Assembly (NCBI RefSeq): GCF_900188445.1
Contig: NZ_FZOR01000009.1
Location: 124,001 to 188,000, forward strand
DNA length: 64,000 bases
Direction: 5' to 3'
Origin: Actinomadura meyerae
Lineage (GTDB): Bacteria > Actinomycetota > Actinomycetes > Streptosporangiales > Streptosporangiaceae
The notes beneath the pieces were generated by a model, which ran no database searches, had not been told where the DNA came from, and saw nothing but the letters and a program-made list of their open reading frames with translations. The position numbers and the translations under genes were made by a program. How positions within the stretch are numbered: position 1 is the stretch's first letter; each line of letters opens with the position of its first letter. Of the stretch, positions 25,734-34,266 are shown one piece after another.

Positions 25734-26506
25734 ACCTCCGCCGTATCGTGCTCGGTGCCGCCGGGGCCGCCGGCGTGGCCGCCGTCATCGAGACCCTGAG
25801 CCGTACGGGTCTCGTCGACGCGACCGCGCTGCCCCCGGCGTCCACCATCCTGCGGGAGGCGGGGCGGCTGGCGGTGGACCGGGAGTTCCTGGTGGACGTC
25901 GCGGCCACGCTGCGGGCCTGGTTCGGCGGGCTCGCGCTGGCGGTGCTCGTGGCGGTGCCGCTGGGCGTGCTGCTCGGCTCGGTGCCGCCGCTCGGCACCG
26001 CCGCGCGGGCGCTGGTCGAGCTGATGCGGCCGATCCCGTCGGTCGCGCTGATCCCGCTCGCCATCATCCTGTTCGCGGATCCCACCCGGATGAAGATGTC
26101 GCTCATCTTCTACGCGTGCCTGTGGCCGATCCTCATCAACACCCTGTACGCCCTCCGCGACGTCGACCCGCTGGCCAAGGACAGCCTGCGCGCCTTCGGG
26201 TTCGGGACGCCGGCCGTCCTGTGGCGGGTGTCGCTGCCGAGCGCCGCGCCGTTCATCGCCACCGGCGTCCGGATCGCCGCGTCCGTCGCCCTCATCGTCG
26301 TGATCAGCACCGAGCTGTTCGCCGGCGGGGTCGACGGGGTGGGGATCTACCTGAGCGAGACCCAGTCCGGCGGCGGCCGCACCGACCTGCTGCTGGCCGG
26401 GGCGTGCTGGGCGGGCGTCCTCGGCCTGCTCGCCAACACGGGCCTGCTCGGCCTGCAGCGCGTCGCGTTCCGCTGGCACTCCGCCCGCGCGGAGGCCGCC
26501 GCATGA
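25730..26506 (+). CDS. ABC transporter permease (SsuC-like), set 2a
   Basis: A 258-aa permease paralogous to the one at 21456: both share MRPIPSVALIPLA-like and SLPSAAPFIATGVR blocks. About six TM helices; EAA loop near DPLAKDSLRAFGFGTPAVLW. Its ATG overlaps the binding-protein stop and its stop overlaps the next permease start (ATGA at 26503-26506). Confidence 0.93.
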   Translation: MNLRRIVLGAAGAAGVAAVIETLSRTGLVDATALPPASTILREAGRLAVDREFLVDVAATLRAWFGGLALAVLVAVPLGVLLGSVPPLGTAARALVELMRPIPSVALIPLAIILFADPTRMKMSLIFYACLWPILINTLYALRDVDPLAKDSLRAFGFGTPAVLWRVSLPSAAPFIATGVRIAASVALIVVISTELFAGGVDGVGIYLSETQSGGGRTDLLLAGACWAGVLGLLANTGLLGLQRVAFRWHSARAEAAA

Positions 26507-27357
26507 GCGCCGCGAGCACCGGAGCGCAGGCGGTCCGTCCCGCGCGCGGGACGGGCGGGGCCGTGCGGGCGGCGCGCGGGTTCGCCGAGCGCGCCTGGCT
26601 CGTCGTCCTCGCCGCCGTCCTGTGGGAGGCCGTCACCCGGGTGGTCGAGGAGACCTACTTCCCGCCGCCCACGACGATCGCCAGGGCGCTGCGCGAGCTG
26701 TGGTTCGGCGGCCCGGCGTCCCACCTGTTCCTCACCGACAAGGCGATGGACGACTTCGCCACGAGCCTGACCCACCTGTTCATCGGGTGGGCCGCCGCCG
26801 GCGCCGCCGGGGTCGCGGTCGGCGCGGCCATCGGGCGCTCGGCGGTCCTCAACGACCTGCTGAACCCCGTGCTGGAGTTCCTGCGGGCCGTACCGCCGCC
26901 GACGCTGGTGCCGTTCTTCATCATGGTGTTCCAGCTCGGCGCGACCATGCAGGTCGTCACGATCGCCTTCGGCGTGGTGTGGCCGGTACTCCTCAACACC
27001 GCCGAGGGCGTCCGCACGGTGGAGCCGCTGCAACTGGAGACGGCCCGCGTGTTCGGCGTCGGGCGCGGCCGCCGGCTGCTGACGGTCATCCTGCCGGCGG
27101 CGGCCCCCAAGATCTTCGCCGGGCTGCGGGTGGCGCTGTCGTTCGCGCTGATCCTCATGGTGCTGTCCGAGCTGTTCGGCAGCACCGCGGGCATCGGCTC
27201 CGAGCTCATCGGCGCCCAGCGGTCCTTCGAGCTGCCGCGGATGTGGGCGGCGATCGTGATGCTCGGCATCCTCGGGCTCCTCTTCAACGCCCTCTTCATG
27301 CTGCTGGAACGGCGCCTGCTGGCCTGGCACACGGGTGCGCGGAGGCTCGAAGGCTGA
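26503..27357 (+). CDS. ABC transporter permease (SsuC-like), set 2b
   Basis: A 284-aa permease paralogous to the one at 22262 (shared YFPPPTTIARAL/FFPPPSDIVGRM-type start, RAVPPPTLVPFFIMVF/ARAIPPPTVVPVFIVLF core and ILPAAAPKIFAGLR). It completes the second permease pair. It is followed after 52 bp by the single ATPase gene. Confidence 0.93.
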   Translation: MSAASTGAQAVRPARGTGGAVRAARGFAERAWLVVLAAVLWEAVTRVVEETYFPPPTTIARALRELWFGGPASHLFLTDKAMDDFATSLTHLFIGWAAAGAAGVAVGAAIGRSAVLNDLLNPVLEFLRAVPPPTLVPFFIMVFQLGATMQVVTIAFGVVWPVLLNTAEGVRTVEPLQLETARVFGVGRGRRLLTVILPAAAPKIFAGLRVALSFALILMVLSELFGSTAGIGSELIGAQRSFELPRMWAAIVMLGILGLLFNALFMLLERRLLAWHTGARRLEG

Positions 27358-27409
27358 TGCCCGCGCCCCGGCGAACCGCACTGGAAAAGACACAGAAAAG
27401 GCCCTTGTG

Positions 27410-28291
27410 ATGCTTCAGATAACCGGCCTCACCCACTCCTACGCCGACGGGCACCTGGCGCTCGACGGCCTCGACCTCACCGTCCCGGACGGCGAGCTGC
27501 TCAGCATCGTCGGGCCGTCCGGCTGCGGCAAGTCCACGCTGCTGCGCTGCATCGCCGGGCTGATCAGCCCGTCCGGCGGGACGCTCACCCTGGACGGCGC
27601 GCCCATCAACGGCGTGCCCGACGACCTCGCCGTGGTCTTCCAGGACTACAGCCGGTCGCTGTTCCCCTGGCTGACCGTCCGCGACAACGTGGCGCTGCCG
27701 CTGCGCCGGCGCGGGATGGCCCGCGCCGAGCGGCGCGCCGCCGCGGACCGGGCGCTGGAGTCGGTGGGCCTGCCGGACGCGGGGCGCAAGTACCCGTGGC
27801 AGCTGTCCGGCGGCATGCAGCAGCGCGTGTCGATCGCGCGGGCCCTGGCGTACCGCCCGTCGCTGATGCTGATGGACGAGCCGTTCGGGTCCGTGGACGC
27901 CCAGACCCGCGAGGACCTGGAGGACCTCGTCCTCCAGGTGCACCGGACCGAGAAGATGACGATCCTGCTGGTCACCCACGACATCGACGAGAGCGTCTAC
28001 GTCGGCGACCGCGTCGTGGTGCTGAACCGGGCCCCCGCGCGGGTGCACGCCGACCTGCGGGTCGAACTGCCGTCGTCGCGCGACCAGATCGAGACGCGGG
28101 GGCTGCCGGAGTTCGTCCGGCTGCGCGCCGAGGTGGGCCGGCTGGTCCGCGGCGGCGCGAAGGTGCCGGGGGCCGCCCCCGCCGCCGTGCCCGCGGCGCC
28201 GGGCGGGCCGGAACCGGACGCCGGCTCCGGAACGGCGGCCGGACAGGGCACGATGACCAAGGCGGAGCGGGGCGGCAAGCCCGCACGGTGA
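27410..28291 (+). CDS. ABC transporter ATP-binding protein (SsuB/TauB-like), shared by both permease sets
   Basis: A 293-aa nucleotide-binding subunit: Walker A GPSGCGKST near 38, Q-loop VFQDYSRSLFPW, signature LSGGMQQR near 130, Walker B LMLMDEPFGSVD near 152 and H-loop LLVTHDIDES. The tail is a Pro/Ala/Gly-rich extension of ~35 residues. It is the only ATPase in the operon, so it must energise both permease pairs unless a second one is encoded elsewhere. An A/G-rich AAAAGG lies about 8 nt before the ATG. Confidence 0.94.
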   Translation: MLQITGLTHSYADGHLALDGLDLTVPDGELLSIVGPSGCGKSTLLRCIAGLISPSGGTLTLDGAPINGVPDDLAVVFQDYSRSLFPWLTVRDNVALPLRRRGMARAERRAAADRALESVGLPDAGRKYPWQLSGGMQQRVSIARALAYRPSLMLMDEPFGSVDAQTREDLEDLVLQVHRTEKMTILLVTHDIDESVYVGDRVVVLNRAPARVHADLRVELPSSRDQIETRGLPEFVRLRAEVGRLVRGGAKVPGAAPAAVPAAPGGPEPDAGSGTAAGQGTMTKAERGGKPAR

Positions 28292-28307
28292 CGATGGAAG
28301 GGGATCG

Positions 28308-29570
28308 ATGCGCGTACTCGTCGCGGGGGCCGGGATCGGCGGGCTCACCACCGCGCTGAGCCTGCACGAGGCGGGCATCGAGGCGCTCGTCGTCGACCCG
28401 GCCGCCCGGCTGGCGCCGCTCGGCGTCGGCATCAACCTGCTCCCGCACGCCGTCCGGGAGCTGACCGAGCTGGGTCTCGGCGGCGCGCTCGCCGAGCTCG
28501 GCGTGCCCACCGGGGAGATGGTGCACTTCGACCGGCACGGCGGCCGGATCTGGGGGGAGCCGCGCGGCCGGGCGCTCGGCTACGACTGGCCGCAGTACTC
28601 CCTGCACCGCGGCGAGCTCCAGATGGCGCTGCTGGACGCGGTGCTCGCGCGCCTCGGGAAGCGGTCCGTCCGGACCGGCACCGCGCTCGACGGCTTCGAG
28701 CAGGACGGGGCGGGGGTGCGGGCGCGGCTGCTCGACCGCGCGTCCGGCACCGCCGAGACCGTCGCGGCGGACGTGCTGGTCGGCGCGGACGGGCTCTACT
28801 CCGCGGTCCGCCGCGGGCTCTACCCGGACGAGCCCCCGCCGCTGTGGAACGGCATCCGCATGTGGCGCGGCCTCACCGAGGGCGAGCCGTTCCTCACCGG
28901 GCGGACGCTGGCCGTCGCGGGCAGCAACACCGCGGCCAAGCTCGTCGTCTACCCCATCTCGATGCGGGCGGAGCGGCGCGGCCGGGCGCTGCTGAACTGG
29001 GTCGCCGAGGTGAAGATCGCCGGCGACCGGGCGGCCGGCGCCGCCGACTGGAACCGGACCGGGCGGCTCGCCGACGTGCTCCCCCACTTCGCGGACTGGC
29101 GGTTCCCCTGGCTGGACGTCCCGGCGATGCTGGCGGGCGCGGCGGAGATCCTGGAGTACCCGATGGTCGACCGCGACCCGCTCGACCGGTGGACGCACGG
29201 CCGGGTCACGCTGCTCGGCGACGCGGCCCACCCGATGTACCCGATCGGCTCCAACGGCGGGTCGCAGGCCGTCCTGGACGCCCGCGTCCTGGCGCACGAG
29301 CTGGCCCGGTCGGCCGACCCCGCCGAGGGGCTGCTCGGCTACGAGCGGGAGCGCCGCGAGAAGGCCAACGCGATCGTCCTGGCCTGCCGGGACATGCCGG
29401 CCGACCGCGTCCTGCACACCGTGAGCGAGCGGGCGCCGCACGGGTTCGAGCGGATCGAGGACGTGCTGTCCCCCGCGGAGCTGGACGCGATCACCAATGC
29501 CTACCGCCGGACGTCGTTCTCCGACGCGGAGGCGCTCAACGCGCGCCCGTCGTACTCGCCGGCGGGCTGA
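28308..29570 (+). CDS. class A FAD-dependent monooxygenase (aromatic hydroxylase)
   Basis: A 420-aa flavoprotein of the PHBH/salicylate-hydroxylase/PhzS type that hydroxylates aromatic acids using NAD(P)H and O2. The dinucleotide motif GAGIGG is at residues 7-12, the DG motif in LVGADGLYSAVR near 160, and the GD motif GDAAHPMYP near 303 followed by SNGGSQAVLDAR. The Arg-rich substrate region is typical. Last gene of the transport/decarboxylase operon, 16 bp after the ATPase. Its 3' end overlaps the convergent TetR gene by 35 bp. Likely hydroxylates the imported aromatic or the decarboxylase product; substrate not determined. Confidence 0.9.
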   Translation: MRVLVAGAGIGGLTTALSLHEAGIEALVVDPAARLAPLGVGINLLPHAVRELTELGLGGALAELGVPTGEMVHFDRHGGRIWGEPRGRALGYDWPQYSLHRGELQMALLDAVLARLGKRSVRTGTALDGFEQDGAGVRARLLDRASGTAETVAADVLVGADGLYSAVRRGLYPDEPPPLWNGIRMWRGLTEGEPFLTGRTLAVAGSNTAAKLVVYPISMRAERRGRALLNWVAEVKIAGDRAAGAADWNRTGRLADVLPHFADWRFPWLDVPAMLAGAAEILEYPMVDRDPLDRWTHGRVTLLGDAAHPMYPIGSNGGSQAVLDARVLAHELARSADPAEGLLGYERERREKANAIVLACRDMPADRVLHTVSERAPHGFERIEDVLSPAELDAITNAYRRTSFSDAEALNARPSYSPAG

Positions 29571-30168
29571 CGGCGGCCAGCCGGGCGTCCATGGCGCGGG
29601 CCGCGCGGTCGTAGTAGGCGGGCTCGTCGTAGAGCAGGGCGTGGGCCGCGCCGGTGCGGCAGAGGGCCTCCAGCTCGAACGCGAGCTGCGGGACGTCGGT
29701 GGCGGCGTCCAGCTCGCCGCGGTCGCGCGCCTCGGCGAGGCAGCGCTCCAGGAAGGCGCTCCAGTCGCGCTGTGACGCCGCGATGGCGTCGCGGACGCGG
29801 CCGGGGCGGGCGTCGAACTCGGCCATCGTCGAGTGGAAGAAGCAGCCGCCGGGGAAGACGGGCTCGCTCTGGTAGCGCTGCCAGGCGTCCAGGAGCGCGC
29901 GGACGCGGGCCATGCCCCCGGGCGCGGCCAGGGCGGGCTTGACCACGTGCTCGCGGAACAGCTTCACCGCCTTGGCGACGGTGGCGAGCTGGAGCTCCTC
30001 CTTGGAGCCGAAGTGGGTGAACACCCCGCTCTTGCTGATCCGCAGCTCGGTCGCGAGCCGGCCGATCGACACGCCCTCCAGCCCTTCCGCCGAGGCGATG
30101 TCGGCGGCCCGGCAGAGGATCTCGTTGCGGGTCTGCTCGCCCTTCAGCAGCCGTCCGTCCGTCGTCAC
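29536..30168 (-). CDS. TetR family regulator of the divergent MFS gene
   Basis: A 210-aa repressor: HTH at about residues 27-47 (SIGRLATELRISKSGVFTHF), then a C-terminal domain of the YcdC/TetR_C-6 type with the GCFFHSTMAEFDARPG motif. The GTG at 30168 is exactly 6 nt after a -10-like CAGATT, pointing to a leaderless start; a GTG five codons upstream (30183) is an alternative. Its promoter spacer contains the inverted repeat GCACGA-N4-TCGTGC, and a second copy of the core lies over the MFS promoter, so it probably represses both genes until an effector is bound. Confidence 0.9.
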   Translation of the reverse strand: MTTDGRLLKGEQTRNEILCRAADIASAEGLEGVSIGRLATELRISKSGVFTHFGSKEELQLATVAKAVKLFREHVVKPALAAPGGMARVRALLDAWQRYQSEPVFPGGCFFHSTMAEFDARPGRVRDAIAASQRDWSAFLERCLAEARDRGELDAATDVPQLAFELEALCRTGAAHALLYDEPAYYDRAARAMDARLAAVSPPASTTGAR

Positions 30169-30174
30169 CCGATA

Positions 30175-30203
30175 AATCTGCACGACCGTTCGTGCAAAGT
30201 CAA
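30175..30203 (-). promoter_or_regulatory. TetR promoter with operator ACGACCGTTCGT in the spacer
   Basis: On the minus strand TTGACT (complement of 30198-30203) and CAGATT (complement of 30175-30180) are 17 nt apart. The spacer is filled by GCACGACCGTTCGTGC (30180-30195), an inverted repeat with 6-bp arms. The same 12-bp core recurs at 30247-30258. Confidence 0.65.
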
Positions 30204-30216
30204 GGCGCCCACCCTC

Positions 30217-30258
30217 TTGACGGCGGGGGTCCGGACAGAAGAGTGTACGACCGTTCGT
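30217..30258 (+). promoter_or_regulatory. MFS promoter with second operator copy
   Basis: TTGACG (30217-30222) and a weak GAGTGT (30241-30246), 18 nt apart, would start transcription at about 30252, inside ACGACCGTTCGT (30247-30258), the exact 12-mer found in the divergent TetR promoter. A bound repressor would block this start site. GGAGGA follows at 30271-30276, before the ATG at 30282. Confidence 0.6.
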
Positions 30259-30281
30259 TTATTTTTCTTGGGAGGACCCCC

Positions 30282-31682
30282 ATGACCGCCGACACCATCG
30301 CGGCGCCGCCCCGCGCCGCCGGCACGCGGCGGGACGTGCCCTGGCTGGCCGCCGGGGCCACGTTCCTGGCCATGCTGGACGCCACCGTGGCGAACCTGGC
30401 CGTCCCCGACCTGCACGCCGACTTCCCGGGCAGCTCGCTGACCGGCCTGACCTGGGTGATCACCCTGTACGCGACGCTGTTCGCGGCGCTGCTCGCCCCC
30501 GCCGGCCGGCTCGCCGACCTGGTCGGCCGGCGGGCGCTCTACCTGTGGGGCACCGGGCTGTTCACGCTGGCCTCGCTGGCCTGCGCGCTGGCGCCGAACG
30601 TGCCCGTGCTGCTGGCGACGCGCGGCGTGCAGGGCGCCGCGGCCGCCGCGCTGATCCCCGCGTCCCTCGCCCTGCTGCTGCACGACACCCCCGCCGGCCG
30701 GCGCGCGGGCGCCATCGGGCTGTGGAGCGCGGCGGGCGCGTTCGCCGCCGCGATCGGCCCCGGCCTCGGCGGCGTGCTGGTCGACCAGTTCGGCTGGCGG
30801 TCGCTGTTCGTCATCAACCTGCCGGTCGGCCTGGCGATGCTGCTCGGCGGGCTGCGGCTGCCGCGCGCCGCGCACGGCGGCGGGCGGCTGCCCGACCTCG
30901 CCGGGACGGTGCTGCTCGGCACCGGCATCGGCGGCGTCGCGCTCGGCGTGACGCAGACACAGGACTGGTCGTGGACGGATGCCCGCACCCTCGCGCTGCT
31001 GCTCGGCGGCGCGGCGCTCGTCGGGCTGGCGCTGCACCGGTCCGCCCGGCACCCGGTGCCCGCGCTGGAGATCTCGCTGTGGCGCAACCGGCGGTTCGCC
31101 GCGGCGAACGCCGCGTCCTTCCTCTACGGGACGGCCCTGTACTCGTGGCTGCTGCTCGGCGTGCTGTACCTGACCTCCGCGTGGGACTACTCGATCCTCA
31201 AGGCGGGCTTCGCCTCCACGCCCGGCGCGTTCACGGCCACCGCCGCGGCGATCCTGATGGGCCGCCTCACCGCCCGCATCGGCGTCCTGCCCGCGGTGGT
31301 CGGCGGCGCGTCCATCATGGTCGCGGCGGGTGTCTGGGCGGTCGTGTCGCTGCCGGCCGACCCGCACTTCCTCACCTTCTGGCTGCCCGTCGGCCTCCTC
31401 GTCGGAACCGGCATGGGGATGCTCACCACCGGCACCGCCTCGGCCGCCGCGCTGTCGGCCGGCCCGCTGCGGTTCGCCGGCGCCACCGGCCTCAACACCA
31501 CGGCGCGGCAGCTCGGCGGCGCGCTCGGCATCGCCGTCCTCGCCGCCCTGCTGCCCGCGCGGGCGGTTCACGACGACTACACCGCCGTCTACCTGTTCTG
31601 CACGCTGGCCGCCGCCGGCGCGGGCCTCGCGGGCCTGCTGCTGACCGTCGCGAGCGGCGCCCCTGAGAAGGAGACGTCATGA
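30282..31682 (+). CDS. MFS transporter, DHA2 (14-TM) drug-exporter type
   Basis: A 466-aa inner-membrane proton antiporter with about 14 hydrophobic segments. Motif A appears as GRLADLVGRR (about 75-84), and motif C of antiporters is visible as GIGPGLGG-like (AAIGPGLGGVLVDQFGWR). EmrB/QacA-type proteins of this size export drugs or natural products. TetR control by twin operators supports an inducible efflux role. The stop overlaps the SGNH hydrolase start by ATGA (31679-31682). Confidence 0.92.
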   Translation: MTADTIAAPPRAAGTRRDVPWLAAGATFLAMLDATVANLAVPDLHADFPGSSLTGLTWVITLYATLFAALLAPAGRLADLVGRRALYLWGTGLFTLASLACALAPNVPVLLATRGVQGAAAAALIPASLALLLHDTPAGRRAGAIGLWSAAGAFAAAIGPGLGGVLVDQFGWRSLFVINLPVGLAMLLGGLRLPRAAHGGGRLPDLAGTVLLGTGIGGVALGVTQTQDWSWTDARTLALLLGGAALVGLALHRSARHPVPALEISLWRNRRFAAANAASFLYGTALYSWLLLGVLYLTSAWDYSILKAGFASTPGAFTATAAAILMGRLTARIGVLPAVVGGASIMVAAGVWAVVSLPADPHFLTFWLPVGLLVGTGMGMLTTGTASAAALSAGPLRFAGATGLNTTARQLGGALGIAVLAALLPARAVHDDYTAVYLFCTLAAAGAGLAGLLLTVASGAPEKETS

Positions 31683-32365
31683 CCGAGACCACCCTGTCCG
31701 AATGGACCGGCCCCGCCGTCCTGCCCGCCGCCGAGGCCGCCGCGCTGCTGGCCGGCGCACCGTGGACGCGGATGGTCACGATCGGCGACAGCGTCGCCGA
31801 GGGCGTCCGCGAGCCCGTGCCCGGCTACCGCGACCTGTCGTGGACCGACCGCGTCGAGGAGGCGCTGGGCGCGGCGGCACCGGGGTTCACCGCGCTCAAC
31901 CTCGGCCGCCGCGACCTGGTCGCCGCGGAGGTCCGCGCCGCGCAGCTCGAACCGGCGCTGGCGTTCGGGCCCGACCTGGCGTTCGTGGTCGCCGGAGGCA
32001 ACGACATGCTGCGTCCCGAGTTCGACGTGGACGGGGTGCGGCGCGAGCTGGCCGCGATGGTCTCCGCGTTCCGCGCCGCGGGGGCGGACGTCGTCACGAT
32101 CGGGCTGCTGGACATCACCGCCGCTGGCCTCGGCCCGGCCCGCTATCGCGAGGCCATCTCGGCCCGCACGCGCCGACTGGCGGCGCTGACCGCCGATGTC
32201 GCCGCCGAGCTGGGCGCCTGCCACGTGCACAACCCGCCGGACCACCCGGTCGCCGCCGACCCCGGGATCTACAGCTCCGACCAGCTGCACCTCAACGCGC
32301 GGGGGCACGCGTTCGCCGCGGCGAACACGATCCGGGCGCTGGCGGCTCACTTGGCGTCGGCGTAG
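31679..32365 (+). CDS. SGNH/GDSL-family hydrolase coupled to the MFS exporter
   Basis: A 228-aa hydrolase with GDSVAEG (catalytic Ser) near 38, an LGRRDL glycine block, VAGGNDML (Asn) near 101 and SSDQLHLNARGH (Asp-His) near 200. There is no signal peptide, so it acts in the cytoplasm. Translational coupling to a DHA2 exporter (ATGA overlap) means equimolar expression under the same TetR; it could deacylate or esterolyse the compound that is exported. It resembles the SGNH protein at 13946 in domain order but is only distantly similar. Its 3' end overlaps the convergent polymerase gene by 19 bp. Confidence 0.9.
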   Translation: MTETTLSEWTGPAVLPAAEAAALLAGAPWTRMVTIGDSVAEGVREPVPGYRDLSWTDRVEEALGAAAPGFTALNLGRRDLVAAEVRAAQLEPALAFGPDLAFVVAGGNDMLRPEFDVDGVRRELAAMVSAFRAAGADVVTIGLLDITAAGLGPARYREAISARTRRLAALTADVAAELGACHVHNPPDHPVAADPGIYSSDQLHLNARGHAFAAANTIRALAAHLASA

Positions 32366-34134
32366 CGGCCGACCACGGCGATCTCCATCGGGAACACCAC
32401 GGGGGTGTCGCCGAACAGCAGCCGGCGCGCCTCCTCCGCAGCCGCGTGCACCGCCTCGGCCACCTCCCCGGCCAGCCCGGCGGGCGTGTGCACGATGACC
32501 TCGTCATGCTGGAAGAACACCAGCCGGGGAGCCCCCGTGCTGGAGGACGTGCTGGAGGACGCGCCGTTGGACGCGCCGGAGGACGCGGCGCCGAGGGCGG
32601 TGAGGCGGCGGCGGAGGGAGCCGAGCAGCGCGAGCGCCCAGTCGGCGGCCGTGGCCTGGACGACGAAGTTGCGGGTGAACCGGCCCCGGCTGCGCAGCGC
32701 CTGCGCCGCCGTGCCCCGCCCGCCCGCCGGCTCCTCGCCGTCGCCCGCCGCGGTCAGCTCCCGCCATCCGGCGGACGGGGGCGGGCAGGTGCGGCCGAGC
32801 CGGGACCGGACGAGCCGCCCCCGCTCCCCCGCCCGCGCCGCCGCCTCCACGTACTCGAACGCGTCGGGGAACCGGCGCCTGAGGACGCCGAGCAGCTGCA
32901 CCGCCTCGCCCGTCCCGCCGCCGTACATGGCCGACAGCAGCGCGAGCTTGGCCTTGCCGCGGGCGGTGAGACCGCCGTCGCCGTCGTCGTGGAAGGCGTC
33001 GGACAGGGCCGCGTAGAGGTCGCCGTGCGCGGCGGCCTCGGCGAACGCGCGGTCGCCGGCGAGGGCGGCGAGCACGCGGGGTTCGAGCTGGGCGGCGTCC
33101 GCGACGACCAGCGACCAGCCGGGGTCGGCGACGACGGCCCGGCGCAGGACGCGCGGGATCTGCAGCGCGCCGCCGCCGCTCGTCGCCCACCGCCCCGACA
33201 CCACGCCGCCGACCACGTACTCGGGGCGGAACCGGCCGTCCTTCACCCAGGTGTCGAGCCACGCCCAGCCGTGCGCGGTGTACAGGCGCGCCAGCTCCTT
33301 GTACTCCAGCAGCAGCGGGACGGCCGGGTGGTCGAGCCGCTTCAGCACGTGCGCGCGGGTGGACGCGATCGGCAGCCCCGCGTTCGCGAACGCCTTGACG
33401 ATCTGCGCCGGGGAGTCGGGGTTGACGTGCGGGTGGGAGCCGGAGGACGCGCCGAAGGCGGCGCTGATGCGGTCGGCGAGCTCCTGCAGCCTGCGGGGGC
33501 GCAGCCCGCCGGTGGGGCGCGGCCCGAGCAGCTCGGTGAGCAGCGCGTCGTGCTCCTCGGCCGACCAGGGCAGCCCGTCGTGCCGCATCTCGGCCGCGAC
33601 CAGCGAGCCCGCCGACTCGGCCGCCGCGAGCAGCGCGAAGCCGTCCAGCGCGGCGATGGCGCGCTGCTGCGCGGCCTGCACCGCGACGACCTGCGCGATG
33701 TCGTCGGCGGGCGCGTCCCCGCCCGGCGCCCCGCCGAGCGGCTCGCCGCCGAACGCGGCGTCGTCGAACAGCGACGCCTGCGGGGGCGGCTCGCCGGGGG
33801 GCGGCGGGTCCGGCGGGACGGGCTCGCCGCGCAGCCGGGCCCACGCCGCCCGCACCGAGCGCGGCTCCCCGTACCGCCCGGCATGGCCGAGCAGCAGGCT
33901 CTCCACCAGTTCGAGGTCGTGGCAGCGGGCCACCCGCACGCCCGCCGCGAGCAGCCGCGGGTAGAGCCGCGCGGTGGACGGCCACACCCAGCGCGGCGCG
34001 GCGGCCCGCTCCTGGTCGGCGATGGCCGCGACGAGGTCCGGGACGTCGCGCGGCGGTGCGGCGGGCGTCCCGTCCTCGCCGAGCGTCCGCAGCGTCCCCC
34101 CGCCGCCGGCTCCGGCGGCGACCGCGATCCTCAC
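32347..34134 (-). CDS. family A DNA polymerase with 3'-5' exonuclease-like region, no 5' nuclease
   Basis: A 595-aa protein of the actinobacterial 'bifunctional 3'-5' exonuclease/DNA polymerase' type. Polymerase motif A is DAAQLEPRVLA (DxxQxExR), motif B is RGKAKLALLSAMYGG, and motif C is FFQHDEVIVH; the SGRWATSGGG..LQIPR template-grip block is also present. All catalytic Asp/Glu/Lys/Arg residues look intact. The N-terminal third is a reduced exonuclease-like domain, and PolI's 5'-3' nuclease is absent, so this is a second PolA, possibly for repair. A Ser/Ala/Gly-rich insert (SSGASNGASSSTSSS) precedes motif C. The GTG at 34134 follows CACAAT by exactly 6 nt, suggesting a leaderless start. Confidence 0.88.
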   Translation of the reverse strand: MRIAVAAGAGGGGTLRTLGEDGTPAAPPRDVPDLVAAIADQERAAAPRWVWPSTARLYPRLLAAGVRVARCHDLELVESLLLGHAGRYGEPRSVRAAWARLRGEPVPPDPPPPGEPPPQASLFDDAAFGGEPLGGAPGGDAPADDIAQVVAVQAAQQRAIAALDGFALLAAAESAGSLVAAEMRHDGLPWSAEEHDALLTELLGPRPTGGLRPRRLQELADRISAAFGASSGSHPHVNPDSPAQIVKAFANAGLPIASTRAHVLKRLDHPAVPLLLEYKELARLYTAHGWAWLDTWVKDGRFRPEYVVGGVVSGRWATSGGGALQIPRVLRRAVVADPGWSLVVADAAQLEPRVLAALAGDRAFAEAAAHGDLYAALSDAFHDDGDGGLTARGKAKLALLSAMYGGGTGEAVQLLGVLRRRFPDAFEYVEAAARAGERGRLVRSRLGRTCPPPSAGWRELTAAGDGEEPAGGRGTAAQALRSRGRFTRNFVVQATAADWALALLGSLRRRLTALGAASSGASNGASSSTSSSTGAPRLVFFQHDEVIVHTPAGLAGEVAEAVHAAAEEARRLLFGDTPVVFPMEIAVVGRYADAK

Positions 34135-34174
34135 CCGCTCATTGTGCTCGCCCCCACCGACAGAACCGCACACG

Positions 34175-34215
34175 CGAAGACCCCTCCGCGACGGGTGCGC
34201 ACGGAGGGGTCTTCG
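34175..34215. terminator. strong hairpin terminator, perfect 14-bp stem
   Basis: CGAAGACCCCTCCG (34175-34188) and CGGAGGGGTCTTCG (34202-34215) are perfect complements with a 13-nt loop. It lies downstream of the DUF4234 gene and upstream of the polymerase gene, separating the two leftward units. Symmetry would let it act from either side. Confidence 0.8.
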
Positions 34216-34266
34216 TGAAGCCTCACCTGGACGGCCAGGGCCGTAGCCGCCCGGGTTCCGGACGGG

